Shown here one piece after another: positions 21,201 to 33,006 of a DNA stretch of 64,000 nucleotides. Source of the DNA: Rhodotorula mucilaginosa (lineage: Eukaryota; Basidiomycota; Microbotryomycetes; Sporidiobolales; Sporidiobolaceae). The position numbers and the translations under genes were made by a program. The notes beneath the pieces were generated by a model. The model searched no databases. It saw only the letters and a list, made by a program, of their open reading frames with translations, and was not told where the DNA came from. Each line of letters starts with the position of its first letter. Position 1 is the stretch's first letter. The stretch lies in contig CP137869.1 in NCBI GenBank assembly GCA_034406715.1, positions 1,240,001 to 1,304,000 on the forward strand, given 5' to 3'.

Positions 21201-21937
21201 GAAGCCCCTTGCCGTCTCGACGCGCTTGCTGGCGCCCAAACCGGCGACGCCGGTGCCGGACGAGTTCGAGTTCCCCGACCCTAAATCGCCAGGAATGACG
21301 ACGCCCACGACTGAGGAAGCGCAGTCTCCTGCCAGCGGAGGCAGAATGGTACTCACGCCTGCTGTGAGTACCCACGGAACAGGCCTTCAGTTCAGTTTTT
21401 GCAACGATGCTGACGATGAACGTCTGCGACAGGCATCTCGCCGTGACACGATCACCTCGACCACTTCGACTCCGGGCGGACCTCTCCTGAGCTTGCTGAG
21501 CGGATACCCGCTCTCTCGCCTGACCACCAGCATGCTCGCTTCGACGGTCGACGTGACCGAGACGTCTCCGAGCGGCGTCGTCGCCGTCCGGAGGACTTAT
21601 ACCCTCTCGTTCGTCCTCGTTGTCGCCATCATCTCGTTCTTGATCGGCTCGCTGTTGCGTTCCCTCCTCACTCGTGAGTCTGGCATTTCATCAACGATGA
21701 ACGAGTGTATGGTCTACTGAGCACCGAAACTCTGCTTCGTTCCGGTTATCCGCACTCACAGCTGCCGACTATATCATTTACCGACCCGAGGAGGCGGCCG
21801 CGGTTCACGGCGACGTCCAGCATGCGCTCCTGTCTGCGCTTGACGTCAATCGCCGGTGGCGAGAAGCCCGCCGTCTGCTCGAGCTGCGAGGACTTCTTGG
21901 CTGGGACGTGATGGTCGCCGCCGTCAAGCGCGAGTAG
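15259..21937 (+). CDS. Very large multi-START-domain membrane protein
   Basis: About 2,090 residues in six exons. A 26-nt first exon (15259, MAPSCSYSD) splices to TNAAYSNALESALAHL; starting at the in-frame upstream Met instead would translate intron sequence. Three START-like lipid-binding segments follow: around residues 110-400 (RPQWDKLVDASTGLSLL, YRLGWPASPRDTITISRTF), 735-950 (PPAKWRHVTDSAGVSVTQLL, VRKTWDKHVEGAVLI, WPVSARDSVLLR, TQITLLDQSDPKGW) and 1,230-1,460 (GWTNVNERGGVVVRKKVLP, CRKSWDDRVETATPL). Long Ala/Ser/Thr-rich linkers separate them. Near the C-terminus a single hydrophobic helix (SFVLVVAIISFLIGSLLRSL) precedes a short tail with AADYIIYRPEEAAAVHGD. The layout suggests a tail-anchored lipid-transfer or lipid-sensing protein, perhaps at a membrane contact site; ligand and membrane are unknown. 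START assignment is by motif resemblance. Confidence 0.8.
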
Positions 21938-22574
21938 TGAGGTGTGCGGTCCTCATCGGAGACTCGCTTTGGCGCGCCATGCGATGCAGTTCCGTACCTC
22001 GGAGTTGCTTTTCATTTGTGTATACGCTCGTCTAGCAAAGTTCCGCTGCAACCTTGTTGTCGTTCATACATCAGTGCATGCCCGCGGAGACGGGAGGAAA
22101 AGTTTTCCTGATCTGCTTCCGCGTGGGGCTGCACTTTCGTCATCACTTGTCTCCCGCACAGCAACACGAACATACAAGCTACGACGAGATGGTAAGCCGG
22201 TGGTGAGCTTCTGCGAGTCTATTGATCTGGCGCATCGATAGCGACGCCCAACCGAAAGACTCGACCCAAGCGACCAGGCTGACGATACTGACAAGTCCGC
22301 CTCTCTTCTGACGGCGATCCAGGCCGGACACGCACTCGCCTATGATGCGTCCAACAGGATGATTGCTCGGAGCGTCGAGAATGGCGAAGGCCGAGGCGGA
22401 CACTTCAAGTGAGTTGCCGCAGAAGTCTCGAGGTCGCTGTCGTTGCGCTGCGATTCCCACGACGCAACAGGCTGACCTTGGCAGTTCTCCGATTCTTCTC
22501 ACAGCCAAATCACTCAACGGTGGGAAGCGGCAGATGAGCGACCCGAAATTCCGGCATCCCAGGGAGCATCGACA
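21938..22574. other. Intergenic region before the small protein
   Basis: 637 bases with no supported gene. Short open stretches on both strands lack start context, splice structure or resemblance to known families. Probably the 3' end of the START gene and the promoter of the 62-residue protein. Confidence 0.5.
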
Positions 22575-23032
22575 ATGCCCGACTCGGACGGCGGCAGTGA
22601 GTTACATTTATTCGCGCGCCCTCTCGCCCGCCTGCCTGCGGTCCAAGTGCAGGGAACTGACCAAGACGTTTGCTGAATGTTTTGCGCAGGCGTCAAGACT
22701 GGCCCGAGTTTCACACAGCAAGTGAACGGCTTTGCGAAGCGGTTTGCGGGCAAGCTTACGGGAAAGGTAGGGTTTCTCCTTCTCGCCCGGTCTCCTATCC
22801 TTGTACCTCCGGGCTTTTTCAGAAGCAGCTCACCCCCGCTGACTCGCTTTCGCTGTTCCGCTGCTCTGCGTGCTCATACTCCCTCGCCCTCGCGATTGAC
22901 ATGCGCTGCGCCACTCTCGCTTCTGTGATCACGCAGGACCACGAAGTCGCCATGGGAGACGCGCTCCTCGAAGGCAAGGACGTCCAAGAGGCTCGCGCGA
23001 CGGCCGAAGCTGTCAAGGCTCAGCAGTCGTAA
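22575..23032 (+). CDS. Small 62-residue soluble protein, unknown
   Basis: Three short exons splice cleanly: MPDSDGGS (22575), then VKTGPSFTQQVNGFAKRFAG and KLTGK, then DHEVAMGDALLEGKDVQEAR to the end at AVKAQQS (23032). Introns start GTGAG and GTAGG and end GCGCAG and ACGCAG. The product is charged, lacks Cys and has no signal or membrane segment. The GKLTGK..MGDALLEGKD pattern resembles small fungal stress-type proteins that loosely recall CsbD repeats, but I cannot assign a family. It is too small and too split to appear as an open frame, so it would be easy to miss. Confidence 0.6.
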
Positions 23033-23342
23033 CGCGACCTTTGTTTCGAACTTTCTGCCGGATCTTCAGCCAGCGCTCTGAGATTTCTCCCCGCCTCTGT
23101 GCATGTTTGCCTACGTCCTCTTTTGACGCCCACCTGTAGATGCCTCGTAATGGACTGATTAGATAAAGAGGCATGTATAGAGAGCGAATGATGACGTGGC
23201 GCCTGCGGACGAGAGATCGAAGCGCCACCCGCCGCAAGCCGAAGATTCTGCGCGTCATCGAATTGCACTTCCGACTTCACTCAATCTCACTCGCTCTCTC
23301 GCTCAGCTTGTTGAGGACTGTAGGGACGAGAAAAGCGCTACA
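23033..23342. other. Intergenic: promoter of the Mug190-like gene
   Basis: 310 bases. A CT-rich stretch (ctcgctctctcgctcagc, 23291-23308) lies about 40 bases before the start codon. No gene. Confidence 0.5.
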
Positions 23343-26300
23343 ATGAGTGGCGTCAATTCGTCGCCGATGGCGCTGCCCGGCGTCGACCGCCATGCGTACG
23401 AGGAACACCCGGCTCCGCAGTACGGCGGCCAGGGCTGGAGGTCAGTCGTCCTTGATCGCTCTCGCCCGCGTGGACACCTGTGCTGACACTCGGGCGAGCA
23501 TGGCCTACAGTGGCAAGAACAAGGTAAGCTCGGCGAGTTGGAGCGAGCAAGATGGATGTGCTCATTCGTCCGGATGTCTCTTCGGCGTCCGTTTCTTCTC
23601 GCAGATCCCGACCGTCGGCGCCTTCTTTGAGCAGCAAAAGGTGAGCATCGTGACTGTAAACCCTACGTGAAGGGAACCCCTGACCCCGGCCGCGCCCGAA
23701 CAGAACATGGTCAATGACGACTCGGACAAGGGCGAACACCTGAAGCAAGAAGCGTTGCGCCGCCAGGGCGAAGAAGAGCAGCAGGACGCGCTCCGCCAGC
23801 GCAGCAACCTCAACAACCCCAACGACAACAAGGAGTCGCTCGAAGAGAACAAGCAGAAGCACCGCCTGAGCCTGCCGGGAAAACAGAAGGACGAAGGGCC
23901 GAAGACCGAGGGTCAGATCGAGAAGGAAGAGACGATGAAGAAGGCGAGGGCGAACCCGAAACCGGATGCGCGCGGCTTCAAGGCGGAGGGGGACCGTGAA
24001 GTGTACGACCCGGTCACGGGGAGGACGGTCTGGATCCGCGATGCGAAACTCGAAGGTGCGGGCGCCGGTTCTTTCCTTCGAGCCTGCCTGTCCTGGGCCA
24101 ATGGACAAAGACTCGGGGTATTTATGAGCTTTGCGTCCGCCCCGCACAGACTTCCAAAAGCCTCAGCTGTTTGACCCGGAGCACATCGACCCGTCCAAGC
24201 CCTTCAAGGGCGGTCCGGCGACGAACCTTCCGTCTCAGGACGCGCACGTCCACCAGATCTCTCCGAACCCCGTCGAACCGACCAACATCAGCCTGAAACC
24301 GTTCCCGCCTCCCGTCGACACCGAAGGGTTGAAAGCGATCGCCACCACGATCAACCTGTACGCGATGGCCACGATCGGCGGACTCGGCGTCATCTGGTTC
24401 TTCACGGCCTGGCGCGGCGCCGGGTGGAAGAGCTTCATCTTCTTCTCAGAAGTGATTGGCGCGGTCGCGATCTGTGTCTTTTTCGCGCACGGGTTGGTCA
24501 TCCGCAAGATTGAGAAGGAGTTTGAGCGCGTCAGGCTCTACATGCACCAGCAGCGCGGAGAGCAGTATGCGCCGCCCACGCCCGAGTGAGTACTTTAGCT
24601 TCTACTTGCGCGATCCATCTTCGGACGGAAAGTGTATCCCACGACGGAGCACCTTGCTTATGGGTCGTCTTTTCCGCCCGCGCAGATCCGTCGAATGGCT
24701 CAACTCGTTCGTCAAGGTCGTCTGGCCGCTCATCAACCCCGACATGTTTGTCAGCATCATCGACATGGTCGAAGACGTGATGCAGGCCTCCCTTCCCGGA
24801 TTTGTCGATGCCGTCAAGGTGAGTTTTCCCTCTGCAAGCTCGCTTGCTCCCGTTTCAGTTTCGGCCGCTCTGCTATTCGGCCTCGCGCAGGTTGGTGCAG
24901 CGCGATACTAACGGTCCCGACGAACGTCCAGATCGAAGACTTTACGATCGGCAAGAACGCTTTCCGCATCTTGAACATGCGCGCTCTCCCCGACCAACCG
25001 CAGGATCACGACTACCCGAAGGAAGAGTGGATCGACCAAGGCGACCGCGAAAACGCTCTCGACCCGAACCGGCGCGAGAAAGACGAGCAGGAAGATCGCC
25101 AAAAGACGGACGAAGTCTTGAAGCAGGAGAGTCCGGAAGACGAGGGCCAGACGGGCGACTATGTCAATTACGAGATCTCGTTCGCTTAGTGAGCGGGGTC
25201 CCTTTCGTCGTCGCCTGATGGTGATCGTGAAGTAGCAGCATCCCTGACACAAACCCCTGGCGCACAGCTTTGCTCCTCCGGGCAAGGAACACTCGAAGAA
25301 CGAAAACATCTCGCTCGTCATGAAGTTCTTCCTCGGCATGCACGACTTGCTCCACGTCCCCGTCCCGATCTGGGTCGCCGTCGAGAGCGTCGTCGGCACG
25401 GTCCGCCTTCGTTGCCAGATGGTTTCGAAGCCGCCGTACATCCGCAACGTCACGTTCACGCTCATGGGCGTTCCCGCTATCAGCGCCGTGGGTTTCTTTT
25501 TTCGCACCCCTTCCCACGAAGAGAACCTTTTCTTAGGTGTACTGACACTACTCTCGATCACACAGTCCGCCATTCCGCTCGCAAAGGCTCTGCCGAACGT
25601 ACTCGACCTCCCGCTCATCAGTGGCTTCGTCCAGTCGTCGATCGCCGCCGCCACTTCCATCTACGTACGTTCGGCTCTCTTCTGTCTCTTTTCAGCTCAA
25701 GCATTGACCGTCCTGCCTTCATAGTGCGCGCCGAAGTCTATGACGCTCAACATTGTAAGCGCATCACGATTCAGTCCCGCGAAAACGGAGGCTTCTCTCT
25801 CACGTCCTGACCGCCTTCCCAACTCCGAACGCAGGCCCAACTTCTGGCAGGGGATGGCATCAAGCGCGACACGGATGCGCTCGGTGTCTTCATGATCACG
25901 GTGAGACTCCTTTTGAGCATCGGAGGTGCAGCTGAAGCGGAGTGATTCGGAGCTGACCACGCGCGGTTGCAGATCCACCACGCCCAAGGTCTCTCGGCTC
26001 AGGACGACAATGGCAAGAGCGATCCGTACGTCGTCATCGCCTACAGCAAGTTCGGAAAGCCGGTTCGTTCGCTTCCGGTCGTGGTCTTCCCGTTGTCAGG
26101 ATGAAAAGGGTTGACGCGCTCGTCACCCGCAGCTTTACTCGACTCGTATCGTCCCCGAGGACCTCAACCCGGTCTGGGAGCAGACTGCGTTCATCCTCGT
26201 CTCGGCCGATGAGGTCCGCGCGGCCGAAAAGCTGTCGATTCAGCTCTGGGACTGGGACAAGCTTTCGGCGGACGACCTCGTCGGTCGCGTTCAAGTTCCG

Positions 26301-28407
26301 ATCCACGACCTCATGCTCAAGCCTAACGAGATGCACCACCGTACCGACAAGCTTATGGGCTTTGAAGAGTGAGCCCATGTCGTCGATCAGGCGTGACTGA
26401 ATGGAAATGCCCGCTGACACTTTTTTTCGTCTTCCTGCCCCGACCCGACAGCGCCGACGAGATGTCCGGCACGGTCACCTGGAGCGTCGGTTACTTCGAG
26501 AAGGTCAAGCTGAACCCCAAGTTGAAGCTCAAAGCGGGTATCGATCACGCCTTGCCGAAGGAACTCCAGGACAAGCCGGAGCTCAAGGTCGAGGAGAACA
26601 GCATAGACACCGAGGAGGAAGCGGACGCTTCCCGTACCCCGCCAGACCCCAACTACCCTGCCGGTATTCTCTCGGTCATCGTCCACAACATCTTCGGTCT
26701 CGAACGCCAGAACCTGTCCGGACGGAAGGGCCGGATCCGCGAGGGTCAGTCCGGCCAGGACACCGACGACCCGTCCGAGCAAGACGACAACATTCCGTCA
26801 GCATACGTGGAGATTGTGCTCGACGATTGCGTAAAGTACCGGTAAGTACCGTACGCATGCCCAGTGCGTGTAAGACGGTGCTGATGATGCCTCTCCCCTG
26901 ACGCGACTTTCTTTCCCGTCCTGCTTTCCCCCAAAAGGTGAGTGCCCTTCTTCGCCTTCGGCACACACACCTTCTCATGGCCGAGCTGACTGCCGCGACT
27001 TTGTGTTATCAGGACCCGCGTCAAGCAATACTCCACGATGCCGTTCTTCGAGGCCGGAACCGAGCAATTCGTTCGCGACTTCACGCGGACTTCGCTTCGT
27101 CTCGTCGTCCGCGACGCCCGACTCCGCGAGCACGACCCCATTCTTGGCATTGTTGATCTCCCGCTCCAGGAGACTTTGCGGTACTCCTCCGAAGTGACCA
27201 GGACGTATGCGCTCCAAGATGGTGGGTTCCCCAGGGTCGTTCCTCCCCTTGCATACCGTGCGAAGGCTGATCGCTTTCGGAATAGGCGTCGGCTTCGGAA
27301 AGATCTCGGTCTCGATCCTCTTCAAGGGCGTCCAGCTCAACCTCCCGCGCGAACTCAGTGGATGGGACACCGGCACGGTTTGCATCACTGAGCCGATCCG
27401 CGTCGAGCCGGTCGAGGGCACCGATTTCGAATGGCGCGAGAAGAAACTCGTCTTGTCCACGCTGGAGGCGAAGGAGAAGTTGTCGAAGCGGGAGGCGAGG
27501 CAGGACGGCAATGCGCTCATCTACGACATTGATGAACCGATCCGGCTGCCGACCTACGATCGGTACTCGTCCGCGCTTTACTTCGACTACGGTGGCTCGA
27601 GTGTCAAGATCGGACCCCTTGGCAAGACCCGGGATGCGTTTGCGACGCTTTGTAAGCTCGAAATGCCTTGCCAGTCATCCGTCTGTTCCGGTTGCTGACT
27701 CCCCACTCGTAGGGCTGAGCGAACTCGTCGACGACGAGCCCAAGGAGATCAGGCTGCCGATCATCGTCCCGCAGTCTTCTGCTGCCGCTCTCCGCGTCAA
27801 CTACATCAACGAGCAGTGCAAAAAGACGCACAACGTCGAGATTGTCGGCTGGTTGGTCACGACGGTCGTTTTAGACTCTGGCCTCGACGAGGATCACGAG
27901 AAGTGAGTGACGTCTTTCCGAAGTAGGTTGAGGAAATGAAGGCTGCTAATATTCGCCCTCTCGCCATTAGATACGCTGTGACCCAGACGCAGCGCCACGA
28001 GTTCGAGCAATACGACCGCATTGTGCGTGCACAAGCCAGCCAAGACTGTCACAGTTTAGTCACTGACAAACTTTCCATATGCAGGAGGGACAAGCAAACC
28101 AGGCGCAGATCAACGCTCGTGCCGACGACGACGGCGTCATCGACAAGGACGAACAAAAGGCGATTGACCGCGCGCACAAGAAGGCTCTCGAGTCTAGGTG
28201 AGTGGAACATAGCCCGCAGCGTACGGGGGAAGGCGCTTTGAGCTCATCATCATTGCAATCGTCTACAGGCACCGCGGCAAGATGCAACTCGGTCCGTACC
28301 GGACTGCCGTCTGGGCCAAGGACGGCCTGAAGGACCGGGCTCGGACTATCAAGGACAAGGTCACCGGCACCCACCGTCGCGAAGAGACCGTCGCCTCTGA
28401 AGCCTAA
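23343..28407 (+). CDS. Mug190/tricalbin-like SMP and C2 domain protein
   Basis: A many-exon gene (over a dozen introns of 60-100 nt) starting MSGVNSSPMALPGVDRHAYE and ending RREETVASEA, about 1,150 residues. After an N-terminal charged region (KQEALRRQGEEEQQD) comes a hydrophobic hairpin: INLYAMATIGGLGVIWFFTA and SEVIGAVAICVFFAHGLVI. An SMP-type lipid-binding domain follows (SVEWLNSFVKVVWPLINPDM, VGTVRLRCQM, LDLPLISGFVQSSI). C2 domains come next, the first with SDPYVVIAYSKFGKPLYSTR, NPVWEQTAFILV and LWDWDKLSADDLVGRV, a second around SVIVHNIFGLERQN and a third later. This is the layout of fungal Mug190 proteins and tricalbins, which tether the ER to the plasma membrane and move lipids. Tethering here is inferred from architecture. 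Confidence 0.88.
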
Positions 28408-28981
28408 TGACCGGCGCCGCCGGATCCATGTCTCCCGACATCATAGACGCTCGCTTCTGACCTTCTCGATCTCTGTACCACCCCTGTTAGCTTGCCTGTA
28501 CATACCGCTTTTCCCGCAGCTTTCTTTGATGCTTCTCTGTGTCCGATTCTGATTGCAAGGTGTTTGCCACCGTCTCCGCGTCCGCGGAATTGTGAAATAA
28601 CGGAGAGCAGAGAGACTTTGACAAGGTCGCGCAGACTTCCTCGGCCAGATCTCATTCTTTCGGAGGCTTCATACAGCACCAACACGCGAGCAGCTTGAAG
28701 GTCGGGCGAGGGGTTGATGCAGAAGTCTTGCTGCAGTCTCGATGCTATCCGGCCGAGGTCTTCGCTTTGCTTTCTCTCTCTCCACATGGCGATTCTGGCG
28801 CACCCGGCGGACGAGAGAAAAAGATGCGTTGCAGAAGGCTTATAACGATTCAGTGGGGTATCGTTGCGGTTGCGTTAATTGCGAAGGGGTGTAGAAGATC
28901 CAAACGATCAGAAAATGCTGGGTGTTTTTTTCACCAAGCCGGACGTGGAAAGTAATGAGAGGAAGAGTCGGAGAATGGCAA
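28408..28981. other. Convergent intergenic region
   Basis: 574 bases between the 3' ends of the Mug190-like and carboxylesterase genes. No gene is supported on either strand. Confidence 0.5.
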
Positions 28982-31138
28982 TTAGGCGTAGGTATAAACT
29001 GCGCATTGCTGAGTGCGTTGACTGAGCGCGCCCCCGCTGGGGCTGATAGCCAAGCCGGTCAGCTCGCCGTCGCGGCCAGAGACGGGCGACCAGCCGCCGT
29101 ATGCATCCGCGTTCGGCTCGCCGGTGCGGGCGAAAGCGGCCCAGCGAGATTGTACCTGGTTGACGAGCTGACGCTGAAGTCAGACGTAGCGATTGCTCCT
29201 CGACGGGACGCTGTCGAAAATCGCCAGGATGTCGTCCCTGAACGCGCGAAACCGCAGGAATCGTCAGCGGCCTGAGTTGGCAGAGACAGGAATGAGGAGC
29301 TGACGCACTCGTGAGTGACGCTGCTCTTGCAGATGGCGCGGTCCTGGTCGAGATAATATGGAATGCCAGAGGTGAATCTGTCGAAAGAGGACGGAACGTG
29401 AGCTGCGTTTCCCACACAAAGAAGACCGACTCGAATTCAACGCACTCGCCCACAAAGACTTTGTTCGTCGAGCCGCTGGCCTTGGCGATACTGCGAGCCG
29501 TCAGGTGGTTCGGGCAAGTCCAGAAAAAGTCGGTCGCGAGTTGGCTGAATTGCTTGCGGACGGCGTCCGAGTCGCCCTTGAGCTTGCTCGGGTCCCAGAG
29601 CCCCGACGAGAGGATCTTGTTCACGCGGGTAGGGTAAAAAGCCGAGGCGTAGGCCGGGAAGTATTCGGTGGGGAGAGGCTGGGTCAAGCTGCGCCAAAGC
29701 CGCCACGAGGCGTGTCAGCTATTCTCCTGAAAAATTTGAACAAGCGTAGGCGAGACGTACATTTGCCCGACGCTCGCGCATCCTTCCTCCTTGACGGTGG
29801 TAAAGATCAGGTTCCGCGAGGGAACGTTCAACTGGCCTCCGTTCGAGATGACCTGGCGGAAGTCGCGCGTCACGAACGAGCCGTCGACCACAGTCTTGAG
29901 CGGCTCGGCGAACGAAAGGTCGGGCAACGATGTAGAGAGTCCGAGCGCCTCGGCGGAGAGTTGGAGCTGAGCTTGCACGATCGAGGCGACGCTGGCGGAG
30001 CGCAAGCTGGCCAAGGCGGACAAACCGAGAAGGTCGTTGACAAAGTGGCGGCCGACGGTGTTCGCGGTCGAGACTGAGAGGTCGGGATAATCGAGCGGAG
30101 CGGACTGCAAGATGGCGCGGTGGAAGAGCGAATCGGCGGCGGGAGTGACGAGCAACGACTTGACGATCTCGGCGCCGCTCGACTGACCGGCGAGCGTGAC
30201 GCGAGTCGGATCGCCGCCGAAAAGTGTGATTTGCTCTTGTACCATCTCTGCAGGGTGCTCAATCAGCGAGCGTTCTGAGCTGCGGGAGCTGTGCTGGAGA
30301 TCAGAAAACGGGAAAGCTCACTCAGAGCCTGCACGACGTCCTTGAGGCCAAAGTTGCCCGCGACGCCCAAGTCGTCGGCTTTCAGCCAGCCGAAAGCGCC
30401 GAGGCGGTACTGGACCATGACAACGATGACTTGTTGCGACTTGGCGAACGCAGTCGGGTCGAGCACGGCCGTTCCGCCCGCGGTGAAAGATCCGCCGTGC
30501 ACCCAAACGAGGACAGGCAGCTTAGGGTAGCCGTGAGGCGGTCGAGCGCCTTCCGGAGTGTAGATACTGTATGCAGCGAGTCAACTCACTCTATCCGCAT
30601 TTTCAAGGGCACATCCCGTCGCCAAATGCGCAAAGACTCACGTCATGTAGAGGCAGTCTTCGGAACCGATCGTGGCGCCGGTGGCCGGATCGAACTGCGC
30701 GCAAGGCTGCGGCAACGCACGGGTGTCGAGGCTGTGGAGGATGTCGATCACAGGGGTCAGCGAGCGGCTCAAGTCGGATCATGTGCGGACTGGGGAGGAG
30801 AGGGGCAAAAGGCGCCGAGCGTTGTCAATCACTCACCTCGCATCGAAACGGTCCAGAGGGACCGGGTCGGCGAAACGGTTCGCACCAGTAGGCGGCTTGG
30901 CGTACGGCATGGTGAAGCGATCGACTCCCGCGTCTGAAGAGGGGTCTCCGCGTCAGCGTGCTGTCCACGTTCTCGGAAAGCTATATTGAGACTTACTCGG
31001 GTAGGCGCAGAGCTGACCGTACCGCGTGTCTACATTCGAGCAAGGGGTCGGAATGGCAGCGGCCTTGGCGTGATGAGCGCCGAGAGCGAGAGCTGGCGCG
31101 AGCGCCTGTAGGAGACGAAGGAGAGGGAAAGCCAGCAT
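28982..31138 (-). CDS. Secreted type-B carboxylesterase
   Basis: Alpha/beta-hydrolase of the carboxylesterase/lipase family. Exon 1 (Met 31138) has a signal peptide, [20 protein letters not shown], then [15 protein letters not shown]. Later exons give [20 protein letters not shown], the type-B signature [14 protein letters not shown], the oxyanion hole WVHGGSF, and [12 protein letters not shown]. The nucleophile elbow is [15 protein letters not shown] (GxSxG), and the catalytic His lies in SSVTHEDDILAIF across a splice junction. The C-terminus is AVYTYA (stop 28982-28984). At least seven introns; total about 560 residues, normal for the family. Likely exported and active on ester or lipid substrates. 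Its 5' end and promoter exist as an inverted copy at 4298-5450; it is divergent from MYND copy 4. Confidence 0.9.
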
Positions 31139-31962
31139 TGAGGCGCGAAGCAAGCCAGGGTGTTGGTGAGGTTGGATCCAAGGGGTGGGTTGAATTAGCA
31201 CGACAAGAGTCTGGTCTGGTGCAGGGACCGGACGAGGCGCGTTCGTATGAAGAAGAGAGAGAGAGAAGCCTAGGTTTCTCCTTCGTCTTTTGAGCCCCTC
31301 TGCAGCGTAGGAGGAGGGCTGAGCGTAGATGTCCTCCTCCTGCTAGCGTAGTGAGGTGAGACATATCGGCACAACAAGGGGAAAACGCGGCCGAGCCGGC
31401 GGCATTCCCTCCGGGCAGCGCGAGCTGCGCGGTCGGGAACAGAGGACAAAGGGAAGAAAGAGAGCTGACGGGATCTTGGCGTGCACTAGGGCGATCCAGC
31501 TACCACGTGGCGAGCATTCCGAGCGAAGGACACGTCTTTCGATTCGATGGCAAGCATGCCGGGCCTCGGAGACCCAAGTTAGCGGCACAGTCCCAACAGA
31601 GGGAAAGCAGTCGAGACGAGTCGGAAGGAGTCGTCGAATGGGCAGCGTCGAGAGTTGGGCTCGGGGCGCTCGTTGTCCATCAGAGCCGATTCTGCTCTAG
31701 CACGTCTAGCTCACAGCAGCTGGATCGGAAGGCGAGAGAGCGAGCAAAGTCCGAGCCGAAGTGGGGTCGAGACGACGAGAGCAAGGTTGTCTCTCACCGC
31801 ATAGACTCGCTCGAGTGCTGCTGTCGAGCTTAGACCGTAAGGCTACGCACTAGCTCGGCGCTCCCCTTGCTGCTCAACCCGCCGTCTTCGTGCTGCGCCT
31901 CGCTTCGACTCGACCTCGACCTCTTCTCATCAAAGTTACGCCCGCATTTCGTCTCTCTCGCC
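30850..31962. repeat. Inverted-repeat arm B (right)
   Basis: Inverted partner of 4298-5450. It spans the second and first exons of the intact carboxylesterase and the 824-base divergent promoter (31139-31962) shared with MYND copy 4, which contains no gene. Matching blocks include 31600-31830 against 4440-4640. On the carboxylesterase side the TATA-like position of the left arm (TTTAAAAG) reads CTCAAAAG here (31288-31295, complement), so the two promoter copies differ at that site. Confidence 0.85.
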
Positions 31963-33006
31963 ATGAGCTCGCAGGCGGAGGAGAAGAAGTGCTGTGTGTG
32001 CGGAACGCCCTCGACTCTGCGCTGCAGCGCCTGCGCGCAAGCCGGAGTCGACCTGTACTTTTGCTCGGCCGAACACCAGAAACTCGTGAGGACCTTTTGC
32101 TCGGATGACCTCGGGTCGAGCAAAACATCGACGCTGACACTTACTACCATGCGGACTGCAGGTCTGGTTCGCGCACAAGCCAGTCTGTGGTCCGCTGAAA
32201 GCTGACTTTGCGGTCCTGCCCGACTTTACGCCCGCCGAGACTCGGATCTTGCAGTCTCCTGCGTTCCTTCAGACCTTTCCGCAGCGCCGAGTACCTGGCA
32301 GGGCCTTTGCTACGGTTAAAGAAGCCTTAGCCGCGACGGAGCTTTCCCGCAACCTGCTCCCTGGCTCTACCGTGCAGGTACGTGGTCGCCCAACATTATT
32401 TGTGAGCGCCGCGAGCGGGAGGGACTCACGCACCCTTGAGACTTGCAGAACGCGCCTCGCATGCAGGAGTGGCTCAAGTCGCTCGCAGATCCCCTACTCC
32501 GTGCCGCCTTGCGTATCTACGTCAACAGCGCCTTAGGCGATTTCATCTACTCTGGAGACAGCCTCACGCACGACCCGCTCGAACTGCCAGCGCATGCGTT
32601 TGCCCTGGATTGTCACCTGTGGTCTACCTCGTCCCAAACAACCTTGCCGTGGCATAGGTTCAGACACTTTCTGCACGGGGCGACGGTTTGGGCCGGCCTC
32701 TTGCGCATTGTCGCCGGTCGCGTCACCGTCGCGGGCGTCAACACTTCGTTCGTGACGCCCGAGTTTGTCGCAGCCAACCTCGAACGCCTCTTGCAGACAA
32801 TCCAAGCAGACCTGAATCTCGGCAGAGACGTCGACGGTCGCGGACTGATCCCGCTCATCTCGCAGGCGCTGCACAGCGTTCCGGCAATGTCTCGCTACCA
32901 CGTACGCGTCTCGACCATGGCTGGAGCTCTTGACGACAACAGGATAGTCGTCGATCGGCCGGGCGAAGCTTCACGTTCCGAGCGCCTCGAGCAGACCGAG
33001 ACTTAG
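31963..33006 (+). CDS. MYND-finger protein, copy 4 (shortened C-terminus)
   Basis: Same three-exon plan as the left-hand copies. Exon 1 carries C10/C13, C21/C24 and C34/H38 of the finger (CCVCG, CSAC, FCSAEHQ); exon 2 adds W43, H46 and C50 (VWFAHKPVCG). Exon 3 holds the family domain: EWLKSL, HDPLELPAHAFALDC, ATVWAGLLRIVAGRVTVAGV, FVTPEFVAANLERLLQTIQ, GRGLIPLISQAL. It ends SERLEQTET at 33006, eight or so residues short. The DNA just past the stop (gagtcttcccaaattcgcg) still resembles the segment encoding ERFFPNA in siblings, so the tail was lost through a small indel. It is the first gene right of the carboxylesterase, mirroring copy 3. Confidence 0.85.
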
